Assembly: GCA_900109485.1 (NCBI GenBank)
Contig: FOAY01000001.1
Location: forward strand, 417,914-481,913
From: Kosakonia sacchari
Lineage (GTDB): Bacteria; Pseudomonadota; Gammaproteobacteria; Enterobacterales; Enterobacteriaceae
Reading direction: 5' to 3'
DNA: 64,000 bases
How positions within the stretch are numbered: the first letter of the stretch is position 1; every line of letters starts with the position of its first letter. The position numbers were made by a program, and so were the translations under genes. Of this stretch, positions 57,576-64,000 are shown one piece after another. The notes under the pieces were generated by a model. It was not told the DNA's origin and did no database searches. It saw nothing but the letters and a program-made list of their open reading frames with translations.

Positions 57576-57603
57576 CCCTGATGTGGTCGTCGGGGTTTTT
57601 TTT
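57576..57603 (+). terminator. Rho-independent terminator of mltB
   Basis: CCCTGA-tgtggtcg-TCGGGG (one G-T pair) followed by eight T residues, 38 bp after the mltB stop. Confidence 0.85.
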
Positions 57604-57891
57604 GAACCTGACACGGGCAACGCCGGACATCCGCAAAAGAATTATCTAATTTAAATTTTTTATCCTCCCCATATTTGCGAGCGCTATCACGTTAATTAGC
57701 GTGAAAAGTGTGATCTGCGCTGGAAATATCTCTTAGATTCCCCTTCTTGTCTTATTCTCTGTCCGGAAGGCAGGACACGATTTAGTATTGTCGTTATTTC
57801 AATGCCCTCTTATATTTATCATCACGGATTGCAAGTGGAGCTTATCTGTTCAGAGCTTCTTAATTATTTTTAATCTGCGTAAGGGTAAATA
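57604..57891. promoter_or_regulatory. AT-rich promoter region of the fructose-type PTS operon
   Basis: 288 bp without a gene, much more AT-rich than the backbone. It contains an 18-bp near-perfect palindrome TCACGTTAATTAGCGTGA (57687-57704, one mismatched pair), a candidate operator. It is followed by a lone CRP half site TGTGA (57709-57713) and AGGACACGATTT (57772-57783). No clear -35/-10 pair was assigned. Confidence 0.4.
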
Positions 57892-59445
57892 ATGCAAATG
57901 ATTACCTCGCGACAAAACAGATTATTGAAATTCCTTCTTCCACGAAGGGAATTTATTACCTTGTTAAAAATCGCTGAATACTTAAATGTTTCGGAAAAAA
58001 CCATTCAACGCGATTTACGAATACTGGAGCCGTGGCTGGCAGAATGGAGTATTGGCATAAATAAACGTGCCGGTGCCGGGGTCATGTTAAGCGCAGATAA
58101 TATAACGGACCTGTTGCATCTCGAGCAGCTGCTTAGTGTGGAAGGTGACGATACCGATGGCATGATGAACAATTCCCGGCGAGTGAAAATAGCCTCACAA
58201 TTATTAAGCGAAACGCCACATGAAACGTCCATCAGCAAATTGTCGGAACGCTATTTTATCAGCAATGCTTCAATCGTTAACGATCTGAAAGTGATTGAAT
58301 CCTGGATTACTCCGCTGGGATTGACGTTGATTCGTAGCCAGAGCGGAACGCATATCGAAGGCAGCGAAAGTAGTGTGCGTCAGGCGATGGCATCGCTGAT
58401 TAATGGCATCATTAACCATAACGAACCGGGCAGCGTGATCTATTCCCGCCTCGACCCGGGAAGTTATAACGCGCTGGTCAATTATTTTGGCGAAGAAGAC
58501 GTTTTATTCGTTCAGTCATTATTACAGGAGATGGAAAACGATCTCTGCTGGTCGCTGGGCGAGCCGTATTACGTCAATATTTTTACTCATATCCTGATCA
58601 TGATGTACCGCATTACGCGCGGCAATGCGCTGCCGAAAAAGGACGATAACGCCAGCGTCTTCGATGAAAACATCTTTTCCGTTGCCAGCCGCATGATTCA
58701 GCGTATCGAAACACGCATTGCCCATCCGCTGCCGGAAGACGAAGTCTGGTTTATTTATCAATATATTATCTCTTCCGGCGTGGTCATCGAAGAGCATAAC
58801 GACGTCAGCGTGATTGGCCATATGCACTCCAGCGATGAGGCCCGGCTGATTACCTGCCGGCTTATCGCAACCTTTGCCGATATGGTCGACAGCGATTTTA
58901 GCCAGGACATCGCGCTGTACGACGGGCTGCTGATTCACATTAAACCATTGATTAACCGTCTCAATTACCAGATTTGTATTCGTAACCCGCTGCTGGACGA
59001 TATCAAAGGCGAGTTACAGGACGTCTGGCGGCTGACCCAGTGTGCGGTGAACCGGGTGTTCAGCGGCTGGGGCGAGCAGGCGGTATCGGAAGATGAAGTC
59101 GGCTATTTAACCGTGCATTTCCAGGCGGCGATGGAGCGACAGATTGCCCGTAAGCGCGTACTGCTGGTCTGCTCGACGGGTGTCGGCACCTCGCATCTGC
59201 TGAAAAGCCGCATTCTGCGCGCCTTCCCGGACTGGACCATCGTTGGCGTGGTCTCTGCGGGGAGCTTGCCGTCGGTACTGACGGAAGATATTGAACTGGT
59301 TGTCTCGACGATCAATCTGCCGACCATTGCTCTGCCAGTGGTATACGTCACCGCTTTTTTTAATGACGCCGATATTAAGCGCGTGACGGAAACGGTTATT
59401 ACGGAAAAATTGCATCGTGCGACGTCTCTGGTCGTCGAACATTAA
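57892..59445 (+). CDS. PRD-domain transcriptional regulator with EIIB-like domain
   Basis: 517 residues: N-terminal HTH (LLKIAEYLNVSEKTIQRDLRIL), a second helical DNA-binding part (SKLSERYFISNASIVNDLKVIE), and two PRD domains (about 180-400, with histidines in FTHILIMMYRI and LLIHIKPLINR). A IIB-Gat-like domain with C427 (LLVCSTGVGTSHLLKSR) follows; no C-terminal IIA domain is present. Activators of this MtlR/ManR/FrvR type are controlled by PTS phosphorylation of PRD histidines and the cysteine. It lies 25 bp upstream of the IIA gene and probably controls the PTS/aldolase operon. AT-rich like the next two genes, unlike the GC-rich aldolases. Confidence 0.87.
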   Translation: MQMITSRQNRLLKFLLPRREFITLLKIAEYLNVSEKTIQRDLRILEPWLAEWSIGINKRAGAGVMLSADNITDLLHLEQLLSVEGDDTDGMMNNSRRVKIASQLLSETPHETSISKLSERYFISNASIVNDLKVIESWITPLGLTLIRSQSGTHIEGSESSVRQAMASLINGIINHNEPGSVIYSRLDPGSYNALVNYFGEEDVLFVQSLLQEMENDLCWSLGEPYYVNIFTHILIMMYRITRGNALPKKDDNASVFDENIFSVASRMIQRIETRIAHPLPEDEVWFIYQYIISSGVVIEEHNDVSVIGHMHSSDEARLITCRLIATFADMVDSDFSQDIALYDGLLIHIKPLINRLNYQICIRNPLLDDIKGELQDVWRLTQCAVNRVFSGWGEQAVSEDEVGYLTVHFQAAMERQIARKRVLLVCSTGVGTSHLLKSRILRAFPDWTIVGVVSAGSLPSVLTEDIELVVSTINLPTIALPVVYVTAFFNDADIKRVTETVITEKLHRATSLVVEH

Positions 59446-59470
59446 TATCTGAATCCATGAGGTATGTTTA

Positions 59471-59941
59471 ATGGACATAACAAAAATCCTGAATACGAAT
59501 CGCGTTATTTTAAATATGAAAGCTACGAATAAAACGGAGGCGATTGAGGAATTAACCGACCTTTTACAAAAAGATGGCGCGATTAGTTGCCGGGAAACGT
59601 TTATTCAGGATGTCTGGCAACGTGAATCAGAAGGGTCGACCGGCTTCGAAAATCATATCGCGATACCCCATGGTAAATCCTCGGCGGTAGTTAATACCAC
59701 CCTGGCGATTGGACGCACACACCACGATATTCCCTGGGAAACACTGGATGGCAGTAACGTGCGCTGCATTATTTTATTTGCTGTACGGCTTGAAGATCAA
59801 AATACGACGCATATTCGCCTGCTTTCTCAGGTGGCAGGTGCACTGGCGGATGAAGAAGTTATCGAGCAATTACTTGAAGAGAGCAGTCCACAAAAGATTA
59901 TTGACTTATTTAGTCAATATGCTGAATCCGATGTTTGCTAA
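59471..59941 (+). CDS. PTS fructose-type EIIA component
   Basis: 156 residues, PTS_EIIA_2 (fructose/mannitol) domain; active-site histidine H67 in IAIPHGKSS. Donates phosphate to the separate IIB encoded next. Single-domain like FrvA. Confidence 0.9.
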   Translation: MDITKILNTNRVILNMKATNKTEAIEELTDLLQKDGAISCRETFIQDVWQRESEGSTGFENHIAIPHGKSSAVVNTTLAIGRTHHDIPWETLDGSNVRCIILFAVRLEDQNTTHIRLLSQVAGALADEEVIEQLLEESSPQKIIDLFSQYAESDVC

Positions 59942-59960
59942 ATAAAAAGTGGGGTATGTT

Positions 59961-60275
59961 ATGAATATTGTTTGTGTCGCTGCCTGTACGGCAGGAATTG
60001 CACATACGTATATTGCCCGCGAGAAGTTGATTAAAGGCGCGAAAGCGCTTGGGCATAATATTAAAGTTGAAACTCAGGGCACTATCGGTACTGAAAATGA
60101 GTTGCTGGCGGAAGATATTTCCGCAGCCGACGTCGTTATTCTTGCGGTCGATGTCAAAATAAAAGGAGAAGAGCGCTTCATTAATAAACGCATCGTGCGA
60201 GTTAAAACCGAAATTGTCATTAAATCACCCGTTCAGTTTCTTGAAAAGGTCGAGAAATCATTAGCTAATGCGTGA
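59961..60275 (+). CDS. PTS fructose-like EIIB component
   Basis: 104 residues, fructose-family IIB with phosphocysteine C9 (CVAACTAGIAHTYIA; the family motif is CPTGIAHT, so Pro is replaced by Thr). Resembles the separate IIB proteins FryB and FrwB of E. coli. ATG 59961 is preferred over 59949 because GGGG lies before it. Confidence 0.9.
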   Translation: MNIVCVAACTAGIAHTYIAREKLIKGAKALGHNIKVETQGTIGTENELLAEDISAADVVILAVDVKIKGEERFINKRIVRVKTEIVIKSPVQFLEKVEKSLANA

Positions 60276-60293
60276 TCCTTATCTGGAGGTCAC

Positions 60294-61385
60294 ATGAGTG
60301 AAAATAAAGTTCCTGTTTCGCAGGAAATAAAAAGACATCTTTTGACGGGCATCTCGTGGATGATTCCGTTAATTGTGGCAGCGGGCATTTGTATTGCCCT
60401 CGGCCAGGTACTCGGCGGCACAAACGTTGGAGAAAAAACGGGCACCATCCCCTGGATGCTCAATCAGATTGGCGGCTGGGGAATGGGGTTGATTGTACCC
60501 CTGATCAGCGCCGCCATTGCCTACTCCATTGCTGACCGTCCCGGATTCGCGCCGGGCCTGATTGTTGGCTTTGTCTGCGGGCAGATTCATACCGGGTTTA
60601 TTGGCGGGATGCTGGGTGGTTTCCTGGTGGGTTACACCGCCCTGCTGCTTAAACACTATATTCGCCTGCCGAAATCAATGCAGGGTCTGATGCCCATCAT
60701 GGTGCTGCCAGTGCTGAGCACCATTATCGGCGGCCTGCTGATGATGACGCTGATCGGCAAACCCATCGCCTGGCTGCAGGAAGCGCTGATCCACATGCTG
60801 GAATCGATGCAGGGCGGTTCACGCTTCCTGATGGGGGCCATCCTCGGTGCAATGGCGACGTTCGACTTCGGCGGCCCGGTGAACAAAACCATGTCGCTGT
60901 TCGCCGATGGGCTGCTGGTGAGTGGTGTGTACGGGCCGGAAGCGGTGAAGTTTGTCGGCTCTATTATTCCGCCGTTCGGCATCACCCTCTCGTTCCTGCT
61001 GACACGCCACAAATACACCCGCGCTGAACGTGAAGCGCTGAAAGCCGCCTTCCCGATGGGAATCTGCATGATTACCGAAGGGGTTATCCCGATTGCGGCG
61101 CGTGACCTGCTGCGCGTGGTCGGCTCCTGTGTGGTGGCCTCGGCTATTGCGGGTGGCCTGATCATGGTGTGGGGCGTGGAAAGCCCGGTGCCGCACGGTG
61201 GCATGTTCGTGGTCCCGCTGTTTACCCATCCGCTGCTGTTCTGCCTGGCGCTGGGGATCGGCACGGTTATCTGCGGCGTGATGCTGTCGCTGTGGAAGAA
61301 ACCGGTGACTGAGCGTGACGAAGAGTTTGACGAACTCAGCGATAAGAAACTGAAAGACGAAGAGATCACCTTCACCCTGGAATAA
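60294..61385 (+). CDS. PTS fructose-like EIIC component
   Basis: 363 residues, about nine membrane helices, similar in size to FrwC/FryC. Family features are LTGISWMIPLIVAAGI, FDFGGPVNKTM (conserved GGPVNK) and ITEGVIPIAARD (conserved EG.IPF-like loop). Strong GGAGG RBS. Translocates an unknown ketose or sugar alcohol and phosphorylates it with the separate IIB. Confidence 0.9.
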   Translation: MSENKVPVSQEIKRHLLTGISWMIPLIVAAGICIALGQVLGGTNVGEKTGTIPWMLNQIGGWGMGLIVPLISAAIAYSIADRPGFAPGLIVGFVCGQIHTGFIGGMLGGFLVGYTALLLKHYIRLPKSMQGLMPIMVLPVLSTIIGGLLMMTLIGKPIAWLQEALIHMLESMQGGSRFLMGAILGAMATFDFGGPVNKTMSLFADGLLVSGVYGPEAVKFVGSIIPPFGITLSFLLTRHKYTRAEREALKAAFPMGICMITEGVIPIAARDLLRVVGSCVVASAIAGGLIMVWGVESPVPHGGMFVVPLFTHPLLFCLALGIGTVICGVMLSLWKKPVTERDEEFDELSDKKLKDEEITFTLE

Positions 61386-61396
61386 ACGGAGACCCT

Positions 61397-62248
61397 ATGT
61401 TTGCCGATATGAAAAGCATGGTGACCAAAGCCTGGTGTGAACACTATGCGCTGCTCGCTATCAACTGTATGAACCTGGAAAGCGCCCGTGCGGCGGTTCG
61501 GGTTGCCGAGAAACACCGCGCACCGATCATCCTGAACCTGTATCAGGAGCATCTTGCCCATTTCCCGGCACCGGTTGCCGTGGCGGTGGTAAAAGCGTTG
61601 GCCGAGGAGGCCACGGTGCCGGTCACACTGGCGCTGGACCACGGGAAAGATCCCGTGCGCATTCGCCAGGCGTTTCGCGCCGGGTTTAGCGGGCTGATGA
61701 TTGATGCGTCCGCCTTCCCGCTGGAAGAGAACGTCCGTCAGACCCGCGCGGTGGTTGAACTGGCCGCCAGCGCCGGGCTGTGTGTGGAGGGGGAGTTAGG
61801 CCATCTGGCCGATGCACCGCGCTACGACCACGCCACCAATGCGGATCTGATGACCCAGGCCGCCGACGTCGAGCCGTTTATCCAGCAGACTGGGATTGAC
61901 CTTCTGGCAGTGTCAGTCGGAACCGCGCACGGCATGTACGCCTCCGGCATCACGCCCGCCATCGATTTTCAGCGCCTGGAAGAGGTGGCTCGCAAATCGA
62001 CGGTACCCCTGGCATTGCACGGCGGCAGCGGAACCCCGTTTGACCAGATGCAGCGCTGTCCGTCCTTTGGCGTCGCCAAGATCAACGTCGGCGCTGCGGT
62101 GTTCGAAGCCGGGAAAGCCGCGCTGCTGCATACCCTGTGTCATGACAATTCTCGCGAACTGGTGGATGTGCTGATGGCCATGGAACAGGCCAGCGAGGAA
62201 GCCATAATCCCGTATCTGCAGGCCAGCGGCGCCATCGGCAAAGCCTGA
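61397..62248 (+). CDS. Class II ketose-bisphosphate aldolase, first paralogue
   Basis: 283 residues of the Fba/GatY/KbaY family. The catalytic Asp and first Zn-binding His are in LALDHGKD; the other zinc ligands lie in VGTAHGMY and ALHGGSG, with the glutamate in VEGELGHL and the phosphate-binding MIDASAFPLEENV. All key residues are intact, so it should be active. Cleaves a ketose 1,6- or 1,6-like bisphosphate into DHAP and an aldehyde. 11 bp after the EIIC gene. Confidence 0.9.
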   Translation: MFADMKSMVTKAWCEHYALLAINCMNLESARAAVRVAEKHRAPIILNLYQEHLAHFPAPVAVAVVKALAEEATVPVTLALDHGKDPVRIRQAFRAGFSGLMIDASAFPLEENVRQTRAVVELAASAGLCVEGELGHLADAPRYDHATNADLMTQAADVEPFIQQTGIDLLAVSVGTAHGMYASGITPAIDFQRLEEVARKSTVPLALHGGSGTPFDQMQRCPSFGVAKINVGAAVFEAGKAALLHTLCHDNSRELVDVLMAMEQASEEAIIPYLQASGAIGKA

Positions 62249-62329
62249 TTCATTTTTCTGTCACGCCTTCTATGCCTCTGCAACGATGCACCGGCAGGGC
62301 TTGCTACACCCTGAAACTGGAGAATTAAC

Positions 62330-63190
62330 ATGTTAATTTCGATGAAAGAGTTACTGAAACCCACCCGCCAACACGGTTTCGCCATTGGTGCGTTCAACGT
62401 GGCGGACAGCTGCTTCATTCGCGCGGTGGTGGAAGAGGCGGAAGCCACCAACACGCCTGCAATTATCTCTATCCACCCCAGCGAACACGATTTCGTCGGG
62501 GATAGCTTTTTCGGCTATGTCCGCGATATCACCATGCGCAGCCCGGTGCCGTTCACCCTGCACCTGGATCACGGCGCATCGGTCGAGCATGTGCTTCGGG
62601 CAATCCAGTGCGGGTTCACCTCGGTAATGATCGACGGCTCGCTGCTGCCCTATGAGGAGAACGTGGCGCTGACCAAAGAAGTGGTGCGTCTGGCGCATGC
62701 GGTGGGCGTTTCGGTGGAAGGGGAACTGGGCACCATCGGCCAGACGGGTACGTCTGTGGAAGGCGGCGTGTCGGAAGTGACCTATACCGACCCGGCACAG
62801 GCAGAGGATTTTATTGCCCGCACCGGGGCAGATACTCTGGCGGTGGCGATCGGGACGGCACACGGTATCTACCCGAAAGGGATGCAGCCGAAGCTGCAAA
62901 TGAACATTCTGCGCGACATTGCCGGGCGTCTGGATATTCCGCTGGTACTACACGGAGGTTCGGCCAACCCGGATGTAGAAATCGCCGAGTCCGTGACCCT
63001 GGGGGTGGGCAAAATCAATATCTCCAGCGACATGAAGTACGCCTACTTCCAGAAAGTGCGTGAGATCCTTGCCAGAGAAACCTGGTGGGATCCGAACGTG
63101 ATCTATCCGGATGCGATCAGCGCTGCGCGAGATGTGATCCGCCACAAAATGAAGCTGTTTGGATCAACCGGGAAAGCGTCACTCTACTAA
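62330..63190 (+). CDS. Class II ketose-bisphosphate aldolase, second paralogue
   Basis: 286 residues of the same family: HLDHGASVEH, MIDGSLLPYEENV, VEGELGTIGQTG, IGTAHGIYPKG and LHGGSANPD (the last deviates from HGGSG). The loop TSVEGGVSEVTYTDP is longer than in the first paralogue and closer to KbaY/GatY/FbaA-type loops. Active residues are intact. 81 bp after the first aldolase; GGAG RBS. The two may act on epimeric bisphosphates or on successive substrates. Confidence 0.9.
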   Translation: MLISMKELLKPTRQHGFAIGAFNVADSCFIRAVVEEAEATNTPAIISIHPSEHDFVGDSFFGYVRDITMRSPVPFTLHLDHGASVEHVLRAIQCGFTSVMIDGSLLPYEENVALTKEVVRLAHAVGVSVEGELGTIGQTGTSVEGGVSEVTYTDPAQAEDFIARTGADTLAVAIGTAHGIYPKGMQPKLQMNILRDIAGRLDIPLVLHGGSANPDVEIAESVTLGVGKINISSDMKYAYFQKVREILARETWWDPNVIYPDAISAARDVIRHKMKLFGSTGKASLY

Positions 63191-63197
63191 GGCCATT

Positions 63198-63217
63198 GAG
63201 GCGGGTTCGCCCGCCTC
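63198..63217 (+). terminator. Intra-operon hairpin between the second aldolase and the ROK kinase
   Basis: GAGGCGGG-ttcg-CCCGCCTC, perfect 8-bp stem with a stable TTCG tetraloop, then only TTT. It may partly end transcription or protect the upstream message, lowering kinase expression. Confidence 0.6.
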
Positions 63218-63238
63218 TTTCGCAATAAGGAAAGAGAT

Positions 63239-64000
63239 ATGTACTACCTGGGGCTGGATATCGGCGGCACGAAAATTGCGGCGGTGGTGATGGACGCACA
63301 GGGGCAGGAAATAGCCCGTTACCGTTGCCCGACGCAGAAAGCGAGTTATCCGCAGTTTGTGGAATCGGTGGTCGCCTTTATCGACCAGATTAGCCATGAC
63401 ATACAACTGCCGATGATGACGGGGATTGCCCTGCCGGGCAGCGTCTCGCCGCTGAGCGGTCTGATTAAGAACTCTAATATCCAGGTGATTAATGGTCGCG
63501 CGTTGCAGACGGATCTCCAGCAGTTGCTGGGGCAGACAATGGTGATGGCAAACGACGGAAACTGTTTCGCTTTGTCGGAAGCCTGTGACGGTGCGGGGCA
63601 GCAGCATGAAGTCGTGTTCGGTATCACGCTCGGTACCGGCTGCGGTGGCGGGATAGCCATTCACCGCCAGCCGTTTGTTGGCGCGTGGGGGAATGCCGCC
63701 GAGTGCGGACATATCACCCTGCCTGGCTACAGCGAGCAACTCGATGGGCCGCCAGTGCGCTGTTACTGCGGTAAAGATAACTGCGTGGAGTCGTTTGTCT
63801 CCGGGACGGGGTTGAGCGAACGCTATCAATGGCTTAACGGGCAGCATCTTACGGGCGATGCGATTGTGGCGCTGGCGCAGCAGGGGGAGCCCGATGCCGT
63901 GCGGCAGGTAGCGCGGTTTCGCCAGCAGCTTGCCCGCACTCTGGCGACGGTAGTGAATCTTCTCGATCCAGGTGTGATTGTGATTGGCGGCGGGCTGTCG
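63239..64000 (+). CDS. ROK family sugar kinase (3' end outside window)
   Basis: First 254 residues, in frame to the window edge. N-terminal ATP motif DIGGTKIAAVVMD; catalytic aspartate in MANDGNCFALSE; ROK signature GTGCGGGIAIHRQPFVGAWGNAAECGHI read in two parts, with zinc cysteines in CYCGKDNCVES. Phosphorylates a sugar, probably adding the second phosphate before aldol cleavage, or acting on a sugar produced inside the cell. ATG 63239 with AAGGAAAG upstream. Specificity (fructose, allose, N-acetyl sugar or other) cannot be told. Confidence 0.88.
   Translation, partial: MYYLGLDIGGTKIAAVVMDAQGQEIARYRCPTQKASYPQFVESVVAFIDQISHDIQLPMMTGIALPGSVSPLSGLIKNSNIQVINGRALQTDLQQLLGQTMVMANDGNCFALSEACDGAGQQHEVVFGITLGTGCGGGIAIHRQPFVGAWGNAAECGHITLPGYSEQLDGPPVRCYCGKDNCVESFVSGTGLSERYQWLNGQHLTGDAIVALAQQGEPDAVRQVARFRQQLARTLATVVNLLDPGVIVIGGGLS

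Noticed and set aside
57708-57723. CRP site TGTGA... before the PRD regulator
   Set aside because: Only one half site matches; the second half (CTGGA) does not resemble TCACA.
60656-61642. 328-residue minus-strand frame opposite the EIIC and aldolase genes
   Set aside because: Spans two clear plus-strand genes and translates to low-similarity Ser/Pro-rich sequence.

Overview
This is a GC-rich enterobacterial chromosome segment (family Enterobacteriaceae; the gene set fits the Kosakonia / Enterobacter / Klebsiella side of the family, but the species cannot be fixed from the window). From about 14 kb to 57.5 kb it keeps the E. coli order ygbA - fhlA - hypEDCBA - hycABCDEFGHI - ascBFG - hydN - hypF - norWVR - gutQ - srlRMDBEA - mltB. 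Lineage-specific insertions sit at several joints of this backbone.

Layout. (1) 1-4.9 kb: end of an assimilatory nitrate operon, with a NirB/NirD-fused nitrite reductase (cut by the left edge) and a 1246-residue nitrate reductase fused to a CysJ-like NADPH reductase. (2) 5-14 kb, minus strand: LysR regulator, M20 amidohydrolase, complete oligopeptide-type ABC importer and MmgE/PrpD protein, a likely uptake-and-catabolism cluster of unknown substrate. (3) 14.2-16.2 kb: NO-regulated ygbA with a near-perfect NsrR operator, REP elements, a C4-antisense-RNA/ash-like non-coding block before an orphan gene, and a two-domain molybdate-binding (Mop) protein. (4) 16.2-30 kb: formate hydrogenlyase locus, with fhlA and hypABCDE on the minus strand and hycA-I on the plus strand. 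Both directions have textbook sigma-54 promoters, and there are repeated FhlA-type boxes. (5) 30-37.6 kb: accessory block with a degenerate GGDEF protein, a LysR / aldo-keto reductase pair, a LacI-regulated beta-glucoside PTS, and a small ABM - ACT - ArsR operon. (6) 37.6-41.8 kb: ascBF and ascG. (7) 41.8-46.9 kb: hydN, a cysteine-containing (not selenocysteine) FdhF homologue, and hypF. (8) 46.9-51.2 kb: the NO-detoxification genes norW, norV, norR with three NorR enhancer boxes. (9) 51.2-56.2 kb: glucitol operon srlAEBD-M-R-gutQ. (10) 56.4-57.5 kb: mltB. (11) 57.9-64 kb: PRD regulator, separate fructose-type IIA, IIB and IIC, two tandem class II aldolases and a ROK sugar kinase cut by the right edge, together a complete phosphorylate / re-phosphorylate / cleave pathway of unknown substrate.

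How it fits together. The window is rich in anaerobic metabolism: formate oxidation (Cys-FdhF, HydN), hydrogen evolution (Hyc), NiFe maturation (Hyp), molybdenum handling (Mop protein, NasA, FdhF) and nitrogen-oxide metabolism (Nas, NorVW, YgbA). Sigma-54 activators FhlA and NorR control the formate and NO branches. Three PTS operons supply sugars. Functions are assigned from protein motifs and remembered family knowledge; no database search was run.
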